A stretch of DNA of 64,000 nucleotides from Pseudofulvibacter geojedonensis (lineage in GTDB: Bacteria; Bacteroidota; Bacteroidia; Flavobacteriales; Flavobacteriaceae), in assembly GCF_042675745.1 (NCBI RefSeq), contig NZ_JBHTJM010000003.1:62001-126000 (forward strand). The letters are read 5' to 3'. The notes below the pieces were generated by a model, which did no database searches, was not told where the DNA came from, and saw only the letters and a list, made by a program, of their open reading frames with translations. Position numbers and translations under genes: made by a program. Positions 17,773 to 26,130 of the stretch are shown piece by piece; position 1 is the stretch's first letter, and each line of letters begins with the position of its first letter.

Positions 17773-18551
17773 TTTAAATCCTCACGCAGCATTTTGCTTA
17801 ATTCTTCTGTATTTTGGAATAAAATAAATTCACCATTTTTAATATACGATAACTCACCGGTTTCTTCAGAAACAACAAGAGCAATAGCGTCTGTTTTTTC
17901 GGTAATACCAATGGCTGCTCTATGGCGTAATCCGAATCTACTAGGGATGTTTTTTTCGTTAGAAACAGGTAAAATAACTCTAGTAGCAGTAATATTATTC
18001 CCTTCTACAATTGCTGCACCATCGTGTAACGGACTATTTTTGTAAAAAATACTTTCAAGAATTGGTTGCGTTATGTTGATATTCATTTCATCACCAGTAG
18101 TTTTTACAAAATCTAAATTATTTTTTCTTCTAAATACTAATAAAACTCCTGTTTTACTAGCTGCTAATTTATGACAAGCATTAAGAGTAGCATCAACATT
18201 AGTCGTAGTTTTTAATTCCTCTTGTAAAAAGCTTAGGTTTTGAAAGAGTTTGTTGTTGGTGAAAAACTTAGTAGAACCAATCATTAATAAAAATTTACGA
18301 ATCTCTTGTTGAAAAACAACAATTAAAGCAAATACTCCAACACTAATAAATTTACCTAAAATGCTACTTAGGACATCCATATTCAAGGCTTTCGTAAGTT
18401 CCCAAATTAGGTAAACAATAATAATCCCTATAAAGATATTAATAGCTACAGTACCTCTAATAAGTCTATATACATAGTATAATAGAAAGGCAACTAAAGT
18501 AATGTCTATTAGGTCTAAGAAGTCAAACTCTAAAAAATCAAATAATTCCAC
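17769..18551 (-). CDS. cdaA: Diadenylate cyclase CdaA (membrane-bound c-di-AMP synthase)
   Basis: The 260-residue protein has three N-terminal membrane helices (about 10-95) and a DisA_N cyclase domain with both signature motifs, DGAAIV and RHRAAIG. It makes cyclic di-AMP from two ATP and is usually tied to potassium and cell-wall homeostasis. CdaR- or GlmM-type partner genes are not adjacent. Upstream on the same strand lie a lipoprotein gene and folP, a neighbourhood I know from other flavobacteria. Its last four bases overlap the stop of the convergent ABC exporter. Confidence 0.93.
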   Translation of the reverse strand: MELFDFLEFDFLDLIDITLVAFLLYYVYRLIRGTVAINIFIGIIIVYLIWELTKALNMDVLSSILGKFISVGVFALIVVFQQEIRKFLLMIGSTKFFTNNKLFQNLSFLQEELKTTTNVDATLNACHKLAASKTGVLLVFRRKNNLDFVKTTGDEMNINITQPILESIFYKNSPLHDGAAIVEGNNITATRVILPVSNEKNIPSRFGLRHRAAIGITEKTDAIALVVSEETGELSYIKNGEFILFQNTEELSKMLREDLN

Positions 18552-18582
18552 CTTGGCTAGTTGTTTTGATAAAAATAAGCAT

Positions 18583-19077
18583 TTATAAACTACAATCGCA
18601 ATCTGGTAATGCTTTTAAGTCATAAATAAAGACTTTCGGATTGATGGTAATAGACTCATTAGTCATTTTATCTACCAATTGCTTGTACTCTATATAGTCT
18701 TTTAGTGTTTTATTTTCATCAAAATTTAGGTGTAACATAGTTGTTTTACCTTCAGCTGCAAAGTCAATAAAATCTAAAACGACTGGAATGAGTTCATTTT
18801 TGTCAATATCACTGCCTTCAAAAGTAATAGAGTCGCCTTTTTTAAAATTAAGTGTTACATTAAAATACTTACTATAGGTGTCAGAATTGTTTTTTAAATA
18901 AAACTTAGAGAACTCTGTATTTGGTAAGCGTTCTTGAGAAATACTAATATTATTGTATTTATTACCTATGCTAAAAAAAGACTCAGGTATTTCTTTTAGT
19001 AATGTAGATTCTTTGATTTCTTTAGAACATGAAGTTAGCAAAAATAATACGCATATTGTTGAGAATATCTTTTTCAT
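18583..19077 (-). CDS. Small lipoprotein of unknown function
   Basis: From the ATG at 19077 the protein starts MKKIFSTICVLFLLTSC, a lipobox-like signal with the lipidated Cys at about residue 17, followed by SKEIKES. The mature part of about 147 residues has no motif I know and ends in DCDCSL. The start lies one base after the folP stop, so it is in an operon with folP and probably cdaA. The flavobacterial folP-cdaA interval commonly holds such a gene, but no function is assigned. Confidence 0.7.
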   Translation of the reverse strand: MKKIFSTICVLFLLTSCSKEIKESTLLKEIPESFFSIGNKYNNISISQERLPNTEFSKFYLKNNSDTYSKYFNVTLNFKKGDSITFEGSDIDKNELIPVVLDFIDFAAEGKTTMLHLNFDENKTLKDYIEYKQLVDKMTNESITINPKVFIYDLKALPDCDCSL

Positions 19078-19078
19078 A

Positions 19079-19903
19079 TCAAGCATTTAATTGTTCAATT
19101 AATTTAACAGTTTCTACAGCTTCTTTTACATCGTGAACTCTTAAAATATTAGTGTTTTTATGTAAAGCTATGGTGTTTAATACAGTAGTTCCGTTAAGAG
19201 CTTCTTGAGCAGAAGAGTTTAAGGTTTTGTATATCATTGACTTTCTAGAAATGCCTACTAATAAAGGTATGTCTAAGTTGTTAAATAAATCTAATTCTTT
19301 TAATAAAGTGTAATTATGCTTTATTGTTTTTCCGAATCCAAAACCTGGATCAATAATAACATCATTTATACCAAAACTTCTTGCTTTGGAAATTTGCTCA
19401 GAGAAATAATATAATACTTCTTGAGTTACATTGTTATAAGTAGGGTTTAGTTGCATATTTTGAGGAGTCCCTTTCATATGCATCATGATATAGGGTACTT
19501 GTAATTCTGCTACTGTAGCAAGCATATTATCATCCATACTTCCGCTTGAAATATCATTAACAATAGAAGCACCTTCGTTAATACATGCTTTAGCTACACT
19601 AGCTCTAAAAGTATCTATAGAAATGATAGTGCATGGAAATTCAGAAATAATTTTTTTGACGATAGGAACAATACGTTGTAATTCTTCTTTTTCAGAAATA
19701 TGTTTGGCCCCTGGTCGTGAACTGTAAGCACCAATATCTATAAAAGTTGCTCCATCTTCTAGCATTTTTTGAGTCTGGTCTAAAATGCTTTTTTCATCAT
19801 TGTATTTACCACCATCATAAAAAGAGTCAGGTGTTAAATTTAAAATCCCCATTACTTTAGGAGATTCAAGGTTGATTAAGTTTCCATTACAGTTTATGGT
19901 CAT
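19079..19903 (-). CDS. folP: Dihydropteroate synthase
   Basis: FolP motifs are complete: VMGILNLTPDSFYDGG near the N-terminus, DIGAYSSRPGA, IVNDISSG, MHMKGTPQNMQ and DPGFGFGKT. The enzyme joins p-aminobenzoate to hydroxymethyl-dihydropterin diphosphate in folate synthesis and is the target of sulfonamides. At 274 residues it has normal length. It heads the minus-strand operon folP, lipoprotein, cdaA and is divergent from the DUF1599 gene. Confidence 0.96.
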   Translation of the reverse strand: MTINCNGNLINLESPKVMGILNLTPDSFYDGGKYNDEKSILDQTQKMLEDGATFIDIGAYSSRPGAKHISEKEELQRIVPIVKKIISEFPCTIISIDTFRASVAKACINEGASIVNDISSGSMDDNMLATVAELQVPYIMMHMKGTPQNMQLNPTYNNVTQEVLYYFSEQISKARSFGINDVIIDPGFGFGKTIKHNYTLLKELDLFNNLDIPLLVGISRKSMIYKTLNSSAQEALNGTTVLNTIALHKNTNILRVHDVKEAVETVKLIEQLNA

Positions 19904-20014
19904 GATGAAACTACTGTTTATAAGGCTTAAAAAGCGGTTGGTACATTAATTGTCTTGAGCTGTTGTAAATCAGCAAAAAATCAACGAAATTTACGGAAAA
20001 TATATATAGCATCA

Positions 20015-20560
20015 ATGCAAAAGACAGCTAAACAATACGATAATGTGGTACAGGTTTGTAGAAGCTTGTTTATCAATAAAATGAAAGATTACGGTAGTGC
20101 TTGGAGAATTTTAAGATTACCATCTCTAACCGATCAAATATTTATAAAAGCGCAACGTATTAGAGGGCTACAAGAAAACGAGGTAAGAAAAGTTGATGAA
20201 GGAGAAACAGCAGAGTTTATAGGAATTATAAATTACTCATTAATGGCTTTAGTGCAATTAGAAAAAGGAGTAGTAGAGCAACCTGATTTAAGTATAGAAG
20301 AAGCAATTGAGTTGTACGATGAAAAAATTCAGCTTACAAAAGAATTAATGGAGGCTAAAAATCATGATTATGGTGAGGCTTGGCGTGAAATGCGTATTAG
20401 TTCTTTAACCGATTTGATTTTGCAAAAATTATTGCGTGTTAAACAAATAGAAGATAATAAAGGAAAAACACTAGTAAGTGAAGGAATTGATGCTAATTAT
20501 CAAGACATGATTAACTATTCTATTTTTGCATTAATTTTAATAGAAGAGCAAAATAGTTAA
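20015..20560 (+). CDS. DUF1599 family protein with internal duplication
   Basis: The 181-residue protein (ATG 20015, MQKTAKQYDN) is made of two copies of one motif: KDYGSAWRILRLPSLTD followed about 90 residues later by HDYGEAWREMRISSLTD. Each is followed by a helix of the LLRVKQIED type and by an NYS[IL] segment. This is the DUF1599 family, common in Bacteroidota. Its function is not established; the helical, acidic repeats recall the NTP-pyrophosphohydrolase-like folds, but that is a guess. It starts a plus-strand run that reaches tpiA. Confidence 0.85.
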   Translation: MQKTAKQYDNVVQVCRSLFINKMKDYGSAWRILRLPSLTDQIFIKAQRIRGLQENEVRKVDEGETAEFIGIINYSLMALVQLEKGVVEQPDLSIEEAIELYDEKIQLTKELMEAKNHDYGEAWREMRISSLTDLILQKLLRVKQIEDNKGKTLVSEGIDANYQDMINYSIFALILIEEQNS

Positions 20561-20585
20561 TGCTTATAGAATTTAAAAAGCTCTA

Positions 20586-20990
20586 ATGATAAAGGTCAAA
20601 TACAAAAAAAAGAAGTTGATTTATAAATTAATTTTTGGAGTTATTTGGTTATTTATTGGAGTATTTACATTACTAGAAAAAAATGAAATTTATTGGACCG
20701 ATTATGGTTTTATAATTCTATCTGTAGTGTATTTGATTAGTTACTTCTTTCAATTAGAGGAACAGTATCTCACTATAGATAATGAATTTATATGTCTAAA
20801 TGATTCACAGGACAAAAAGTTTTATTTAGGTGATATAACTTCAATTGAAAAGCAAGCTGATGAATATATTTTAAAAACGAATGAAAAAGTAATGATTTTA
20901 AATATAGACCTTATTGATGCTGACTCGTTGGAAAAAATAGACAAAGAATTAGAAAAAATACAATTAAAGAACCTTAATACTAAAGTATGA
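20586..20990 (+). CDS. Small membrane protein, unknown
   Basis: The 134-residue protein has a lysine-rich N-terminus (KVKYKKKKLIYKL), two membrane helices at about 14-32 and 42-56, and a soluble C-terminal domain (about 60-134) with alternating short strands that resembles small PH-like YcxB-type domains. Its stop overlaps the next start (ATGA), so it is translationally coupled to the DoxX-like gene. Confidence 0.65.
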   Translation: MIKVKYKKKKLIYKLIFGVIWLFIGVFTLLEKNEIYWTDYGFIILSVVYLISYFFQLEEQYLTIDNEFICLNDSQDKKFYLGDITSIEKQADEYILKTNEKVMILNIDLIDADSLEKIDKELEKIQLKNLNTKV

Positions 20991-22216
20991 AAAACATTAT
21001 ACTAACTATATCGAGATTACTAGTTGGAAGTTTATTAATCGTTTCTGGAATTATAAAAGCCAATGATGCCTTAGGTTTTTCATATAAACTAGACGAATAT
21101 TTTACTGAAGGCATATTAGGAATGGAGTTCTTGCGAAGTTACACCTTAGTTATAGCTGCTTCTATTTGTATTTTTGAAGTGGTGTTAGGAATAGCTTTGA
21201 TTTTTGGATTAAAAGCAAAGCTTACAACAGCACTTAACTTATTAATGATGTTGTTTTTTACTTTTTTAACCTTTTATTCGGCTTATTTTAATAAAGTAAA
21301 AGACTGTGGCTGTTTTGGCGATGCTTTAAAACTAACTCCATGGGAGTCATTTTGGAAGGATGCTATATTACTAGTGTTTTCGTTGATATTATTTGCTTTT
21401 AGAAAGCAAATATTTCCAAATAAAAAATCAGAGGACTTTAAATATATGTTACCGTCAATAATTTTAATAGCATTATTTGCTGTTGGGGTAATAGGTTGGT
21501 GGTTTCCAGTAATTTTTTCAATAATAGTTTTTGCTTTAATGTTTGTTATTAAACGATTCGATAAAAATCAGTGGAGACAGTTAGCACTGCCTATAATTGC
21601 GACAACAGTTTTTACTGTGTATTGTTATCAGCATTTACCAATTAAAGATTTCAGACCTTATAAAGTAAACGCTAGTATAATAGAAGGGATGAAAGTTCCA
21701 GAAGATGCTTTACCAGAATTGGTAGAATATAAATGGAAGTTCAATGTAAACGGTAAAGAAGAAATTTTTACAACCAATGGAAGTTACCCAACTGTAGAAG
21801 GTGGTACTTATGTAGGTGTAGAAACGGAAACGATTCGAGAAGGTGTAGACCCACCTATACATGATTTTACTATTGAAAGTGAAACAGATGATACCGAATT
21901 ATTTTTGTCTAAAGACAATGTTTTAGGAGTGGTAGCATATGACTTTTCTAAATCGAGTGATGAAGGATTTAAAGTAGTAAAAGAAAAAACAGATGAAGCT
22001 ATTAAAAAAGGATTTACTGTAATAGGTTTAACAGGAGAATCGCCAGATGCTTACCAGGCTATAAAAGATAAGTATAACTTAAACTTTGATTTTTATTTCT
22101 GCGATCCAACAACTTTAAAAACGGTTATTAGATCTAATCCAGGTGTCTTTGAAATGGATAAAGCAGTTATTCAGCAAAAAGTTCATTGGAAAGATATTGA
22201 AGATTTAAAATTATAA
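20987..22216 (+). CDS. DoxX/MauE-like membrane protein (BT_3928 family)
   Basis: The 409-residue protein has an N-terminal DoxX/MauE-type domain of four membrane helices (about 1-140) with a CGCFGD motif between helices, further membrane helices at about 150-215, and a C-terminal soluble part of about 190 residues with a thioredoxin-like pattern but no CxxC pair. In Bacteroidota this is the BT_3928 family and sits next to DUF1599. A redox role at the membrane, by analogy with MauE, is possible but unproven. Confidence 0.8.
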   Translation: MKNIILTISRLLVGSLLIVSGIIKANDALGFSYKLDEYFTEGILGMEFLRSYTLVIAASICIFEVVLGIALIFGLKAKLTTALNLLMMLFFTFLTFYSAYFNKVKDCGCFGDALKLTPWESFWKDAILLVFSLILFAFRKQIFPNKKSEDFKYMLPSIILIALFAVGVIGWWFPVIFSIIVFALMFVIKRFDKNQWRQLALPIIATTVFTVYCYQHLPIKDFRPYKVNASIIEGMKVPEDALPELVEYKWKFNVNGKEEIFTTNGSYPTVEGGTYVGVETETIREGVDPPIHDFTIESETDDTELFLSKDNVLGVVAYDFSKSSDEGFKVVKEKTDEAIKKGFTVIGLTGESPDAYQAIKDKYNLNFDFYFCDPTTLKTVIRSNPGVFEMDKAVIQQKVHWKDIEDLKL

Positions 22217-22280
22217 AATAGTTGTATTGGAATAATAATTGTAATCAATAAGACCAATTAACTTGCTAACGAAAATGCTT

Positions 22281-22973
22281 ATGAAAAATATAATTACAAT
22301 TTTAGTTTTATTGATTACTTGTATATCAACGGCTCAAAAGAAAAAAGATCTTTGGTTAAAAGATTATGTAGTAAAAGAAAAGCCTAAAGTTCCAATACAA
22401 GAAGTAACACCATTTGTTGGAGAAGATCAGTTTGTTATAACGTATTCTGCTGGAGATTTTAACGGAGATACTTTAACAGATGTAATAGCTGTTCTGGGTG
22501 ATAAGAAAGAAGTTGATAAGCAAAGAAAGGATTCAAACAAAGAAGAAGAAATTAGACGACCGTTATTAATTTTAAAAAGAAATGATCAAGGTGTTTTAGA
22601 GCTTATGCATAAAAACGATTCTGTAGTATATTGTTATATGTGTGGTTCAGCAAACGGAAGTCCGTTAACTTCAATTTTATTTACAGGTAATACATTTGCA
22701 GTTCAGCATGAAGCAGGAAAGTCGAATAGATGGACTCGTTTGATTACTTTTGAATTTGATAGAGAAAAAGAAGTTTGGCTGTTAAAGAAAGATGCTACAT
22801 CTAAATACAACATTATGAATAGAAAAGGTTTTGAATCAGAAGTAAAAACTCAAGATGATTTTGGTTTTATACAGTTTGTAAATGTAGATGTGTATGAAGA
22901 TGATTTAATAAAGAAGAGAAGTAAGAAGAACGATAGGATAGAAAAAGTTAATGTTAAACTTACTACAGATTAA
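22281..22973 (+). CDS. Exported protein of unknown function
   Basis: The protein starting at ATG 22281 has a Sec signal peptide (MKNIITILVLLITCISTAQ) and a mature part of about 210 residues that includes YSAGDFNGDTLTDVIAVL, an FG-GAP-like calcium-binding loop, followed by a conserved YMCGSANG segment. ATG 22275 or TTG 22263 would add only a few residues. It fits a periplasmic or surface protein, and no enzyme motif is visible. It lies 15 bases before the permease gene. Confidence 0.65.
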   Translation: MKNIITILVLLITCISTAQKKKDLWLKDYVVKEKPKVPIQEVTPFVGEDQFVITYSAGDFNGDTLTDVIAVLGDKKEVDKQRKDSNKEEEIRRPLLILKRNDQGVLELMHKNDSVVYCYMCGSANGSPLTSILFTGNTFAVQHEAGKSNRWTRLITFEFDREKEVWLLKKDATSKYNIMNRKGFESEVKTQDDFGFIQFVNVDVYEDDLIKKRSKKNDRIEKVNVKLTTD

Positions 22974-22987
22974 TTCCAAGTATTCAT

Positions 22988-24058
22988 TTGATTAGATATT
23001 TACTAAATAAATTAGGATATGCCGTATTGACTCTTTTTGGAGTAATTACGGTTATTTTCTTTTTGTTTAATATACTCCCCGGAGATCCTGCAAAAATGAT
23101 GTTAGGGCAAAATGAGGATAGTGAGCAAATAGCAATTATTAAAAAGAAATATGGGTTCGATCAACCTTTAATTAAACAATATGGTTACTACCTTAATGAT
23201 TTGTCTCCGCTGTCTATTCATGTTTCAGAAGGGTATACAAGTTTAGCTACTAATAAATATTCCGCACAGAGCTTGTTTACAATAGGAGGAACTACAGTAG
23301 CTCTAAAAAAGCCTTATTTAAGAGAATCTTTTCAAAAATCAGGTAAATCAGTCGGGCAAATTATTTCAGAAACTTTGCCTAATACTTTTGTGTTGGCATT
23401 TGCAGCAATCATAATTGCTTTATTGTTAGGTATTGTTTTGGGAGTTTTTTCAGCTTTGTATAAAGATACTTGGGTAGATAAATTAATACAGGTATTGAGT
23501 ACTTTAGGTATGAGTGTGCCTTCTTTTTTTAGTGCCATTATATTTGCTTGGCTATTTGGTTATGTATTGCATAAATATACCAACTTAGAAATGACAGGTA
23601 ACCTATACGAGCTAGATGATTTTGGTGAAAAAATAGAATTAAAGCTTAAAAACTTAATCTTACCAGCTGTTGTGCTAGGAATTCGTCCGTTAGCAGTAGT
23701 AATACAATTAATGCGTAATTCTTTATTAGAAGTTTTTAATCAAGATTATATACGTACAGCTAGGGCAAAAGGATTATCAGAGTTTCAAATAATTAAAAAT
23801 CATGCTATTAAAAATGCAATGAATCCTGTAGTAACTGCTATATCTGGTTGGTTTGCGTCTATGTTGGCGGGAGCAGTTTTTGTTGAATATATTTTTAATT
23901 GGAACGGATTAGGAAAAGAAATAGTAGATGCTCTTAATAATTTAGATTTACCAGTAATTATGGGGTCAGTAATTATCATAGCAACCATGTTTGTAATGAT
24001 TAATATTTTAGTCGACTTAATTTACGGATGGTTAGATCCAAAGATAAGAATAAGCTAA
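22988..24058 (+). CDS. DppB/OppB-type peptide ABC transporter permease, orphan
   Basis: The 356-residue protein has the features of the first permease of peptide transporters: IRYLLNKLGYAVLTLFGV and LPGDPAKMMLG at the N-terminus, a periplasmic insert at about 55-120, and the EAA loop ARAKGLSEFQIIKNHAIKNA that touches the ATPase. A TTG at 22988 is used as start because the family begins at this point and no ATG is near. No second permease, ATPase or binding protein gene adjoins it. It is followed after one base by an ACT-domain gene. Confidence 0.88.
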   Translation: MIRYLLNKLGYAVLTLFGVITVIFFLFNILPGDPAKMMLGQNEDSEQIAIIKKKYGFDQPLIKQYGYYLNDLSPLSIHVSEGYTSLATNKYSAQSLFTIGGTTVALKKPYLRESFQKSGKSVGQIISETLPNTFVLAFAAIIIALLLGIVLGVFSALYKDTWVDKLIQVLSTLGMSVPSFFSAIIFAWLFGYVLHKYTNLEMTGNLYELDDFGEKIELKLKNLILPAVVLGIRPLAVVIQLMRNSLLEVFNQDYIRTARAKGLSEFQIIKNHAIKNAMNPVVTAISGWFASMLAGAVFVEYIFNWNGLGKEIVDALNNLDLPVIMGSVIIIATMFVMINILVDLIYGWLDPKIRIS

Positions 24059-24059
24059 G

Positions 24060-24458
24060 ATGAGTGGAGAAACTAATTTATCTAAGCTAATTAAGCATAT
24101 GACTCCTAAACTCAATGAGGGAGAATATGTTTTTTGCACCCTAACTTCTTTAGATAGAATAAGTAGAAATGATACCATTTGCGAGTTTAAAGAAGAAGAA
24201 GGTGTAACTGTAATTATAGAGAAATCTAAAGCAGATAAATTAAAGTTAAGCTATGAGTATATAGCTTCATGGATTAGTTTAGAGATACACTCTTCTTTAG
24301 ACGCCGTAGGATTAACAGCAGCATTTTCTAATGCTTTAGCCAAGTATGATATTAGTTGTAATGTAATAGCTGGTTATTATCACGATCATATTTTTGTACA
24401 TAAAAACGATGCGGAGAAGGCTGTTGAGGTTTTAAAGAAATTGTCTAATAAAGCTTAA
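24060..24458 (+). CDS. ACT-domain protein (DUF2241/CASTOR-like)
   Basis: The 132-residue protein has two halves resembling ACT folds: YVFCTLTSLDRISR and WISLEIHSSLDAVGLTAAFSNALAKYDISCNVIAGYYHDHIFV, the second being the typical glycine-aspartate interface. Such stand-alone ACT proteins sense amino acids. It starts one base after the permease stop and is followed after one base by a small membrane protein gene, so these three are one transcript. Confidence 0.8.
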   Translation: MSGETNLSKLIKHMTPKLNEGEYVFCTLTSLDRISRNDTICEFKEEEGVTVIIEKSKADKLKLSYEYIASWISLEIHSSLDAVGLTAAFSNALAKYDISCNVIAGYYHDHIFVHKNDAEKAVEVLKKLSNKA

Positions 24459-24459
24459 T

Positions 24460-24759
24460 ATGGACTATCAGTTTAAAATAAGTCATGTGTTTTTGGTGGT
24501 TTTTTTAGTTGTTGCTATAATTACTTTTTTTATAACTGTAATTCATAAAATGACATTAAAAGAACTAACTAAGAATGACAAGTTTAAAAGTGGCTCATGG
24601 CATGGTGGAATATTTTTTGCAAATCCAGTTTTATTTATTGATGAAGTAAATGACAATGAAATTAATCAAGTAATAATAAAACATAACAAGGCCGTTAAAT
24701 ACATGTATATAAATGTGATCAATTTATTGGTATGTATTATATTAATGATAACTAAATAA
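24460..24759 (+). CDS. Small two-helix membrane protein, unknown
   Basis: The 99-residue product has an N-terminal helix (FLVVFLVVAIITFFITVI, about 12-29) and a C-terminal helix (INLLVCIILMITK, about 86-98) around a polar middle. There is no recognisable family. Tight packing with its neighbours (1 base before, 7 bases after) argues that it is a real gene in this operon. Confidence 0.55.
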   Translation: MDYQFKISHVFLVVFLVVAIITFFITVIHKMTLKELTKNDKFKSGSWHGGIFFANPVLFIDEVNDNEINQVIIKHNKAVKYMYINVINLLVCIILMITK

Positions 24760-24766
24760 TTTAAAA

Positions 24767-25279
24767 ATGAAAAATATCCTAAAAAAAGTACTAGTAATAG
24801 TTTTTATAGCAATGGTTAGTTGTTCTAATACAGAACCAAAAGAAAACTTTCCTAAAGAAGCTTTAGCCGATACATTATTGGCTTTAGATGGAACTAAAAC
24901 TACATTAGAAAATGTATTAAATAAATACAAAGGAAAAACAATTGTAATAGATATTTGGGCTTCTTGGTGTGGAGATTGTATCAAAGGTTTACCTTTAGTT
25001 AATGCCTTACAGCAGCAAACTAAAGATTCTGAAACGGTTTATGTGTTTTTGTCACTAGATAAGAAGCAAGCTAATTGGAAAAATGCTATAGAAAAAAGAA
25101 AAATAGAAGGAGATCATTATTTTATTCCATCTGGTTGGGAAGGGCCTATAGGTAAGTCGGTAGACTTAGATTGGATTCCAAGGTATATGGTAGTAGGTAA
25201 AGATGGGAAAATTAAATTATACAAAGCTGTTAAAGCTAATGATAAAAAGATTCTAGAAACCGTTAAGTCAGACCAGTAA
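24767..25279 (+). CDS. TlpA-like thioredoxin-fold lipoprotein
   Basis: The 170-residue protein starts with a lipoprotein signal (MKNILKKVLVIVFIAMVSC, Cys at residue 19) and has a thioredoxin fold with the redox pair in WASWCGDCIKG at about residues 64-74, cis-Pro region LDWIPRYMVV, and a beta strand after it. It should be a membrane-anchored periplasmic thiol-disulfide oxidoreductase of the TlpA/ResA type. Its client is unknown. It immediately precedes the tpiA promoter. Confidence 0.88.
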   Translation: MKNILKKVLVIVFIAMVSCSNTEPKENFPKEALADTLLALDGTKTTLENVLNKYKGKTIVIDIWASWCGDCIKGLPLVNALQQQTKDSETVYVFLSLDKKQANWKNAIEKRKIEGDHYFIPSGWEGPIGKSVDLDWIPRYMVVGKDGKIKLYKAVKANDKKILETVKSDQ

Positions 25280-25286
25280 TAACAGT

Positions 25287-25295
25287 TATATTTGC
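25287..25295 (+). promoter_or_regulatory. -7 box of tpiA
   Basis: TATATTTGC at 25287-25295 fits TAnnTTTGC and puts the transcript start about 14 bases before ATG 25316. This supports that ATG over an ATG at 25292, which the box overlaps. Confidence 0.6.
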
Positions 25296-25315
25296 AAAAT
25301 AATAAGACAACTAAC

Positions 25316-26074
25316 ATGAGAAAAAATATAGTAGCTGGAAACTGGAAAATGAACACCAACCTTAAAGAGGCTAAAAAGCTAGTTAAGGGAGTTAGAAAAG
25401 GAATTAAAAAATTAGAGTTAGATTCAACTAGAGTTATCATAGCTCCCCCATTTGTTAATTTACCTACTGCAATTAAAAGAGCCAAAAAATCTAAAGTAGA
25501 GGTGGCTGCACAGAATATGCATCAAGCTACTTCTGGTGCATTTACAGGAGAAGTTTCTGGAGAAATGCTTAAAGGTATAGGGGTTCAAACGGTAATTCTT
25601 GGTCATAGTGAACGTAGAGCTTATTTTGGTGAAAAAGATGCGGTTTTAAAAGAGAAAGTTGATAGCGCTTTAACTCAAGAGTTAGAAGTTATTTTTTGCT
25701 TTGGAGAAGAGTTGAAAGACAGACAAGCAGACAAGCATTTTAAAGTGGTAGAAGATCAATTAAAAAAGGCTTTATTTCATTTAGAAGCTAATAGCTATAA
25801 GAATATTATTTTAGCTTATGAACCAGTTTGGGCAATTGGAACAGGAGAAACGGCTAGTCCTGAACAAGCACAAGAAATACACGCACATGTTAGAACTTTA
25901 TTGGCTAAGAAATACGATGAGGAATTAGCAGAAAGTGTTTCTATATTATATGGAGGTAGCGTAAAACCAGCTAACGCAAAAGAATTATTTGCAAATAAAG
26001 ATGTAGATGGAGGCTTAATAGGTGGAGCAGCTTTAAAAGCAGAAGATTTTATAGCAATTATTAAATCTATTTAA
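25316..26074 (+). CDS. tpiA: Triose-phosphate isomerase
   Basis: From ATG 25316 the protein has 252 residues, the usual length. All signatures are there: AGNWKMN with catalytic Lys, LGHSERR with catalytic His, AYEPVWAIGTG with catalytic Glu, and YGGSVKP and GGLIGGAAL for the phosphate. It interconverts dihydroxyacetone phosphate and glyceraldehyde 3-phosphate. Confidence 0.97.
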   Translation: MRKNIVAGNWKMNTNLKEAKKLVKGVRKGIKKLELDSTRVIIAPPFVNLPTAIKRAKKSKVEVAAQNMHQATSGAFTGEVSGEMLKGIGVQTVILGHSERRAYFGEKDAVLKEKVDSALTQELEVIFCFGEELKDRQADKHFKVVEDQLKKALFHLEANSYKNIILAYEPVWAIGTGETASPEQAQEIHAHVRTLLAKKYDEELAESVSILYGGSVKPANAKELFANKDVDGGLIGGAALKAEDFIAIIKSI

Positions 26075-26090
26075 GATTACAGAATATATA

Positions 26091-26130
26091 ATATAAAAAA
26101 GAGGAGTTTTAAAACTCCTCTTTTTTATAT
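26091..26130. terminator. 40-base perfect palindrome terminator between tpiA and the porin gene
   Basis: Positions 26091-26110 are the exact reverse complement of 26111-26130. GAGGAGTTTT/AAAACTCCTC is flanked by A and T runs. It serves both convergent genes and includes the porin stop codon at 26125-26127. Confidence 0.9.
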
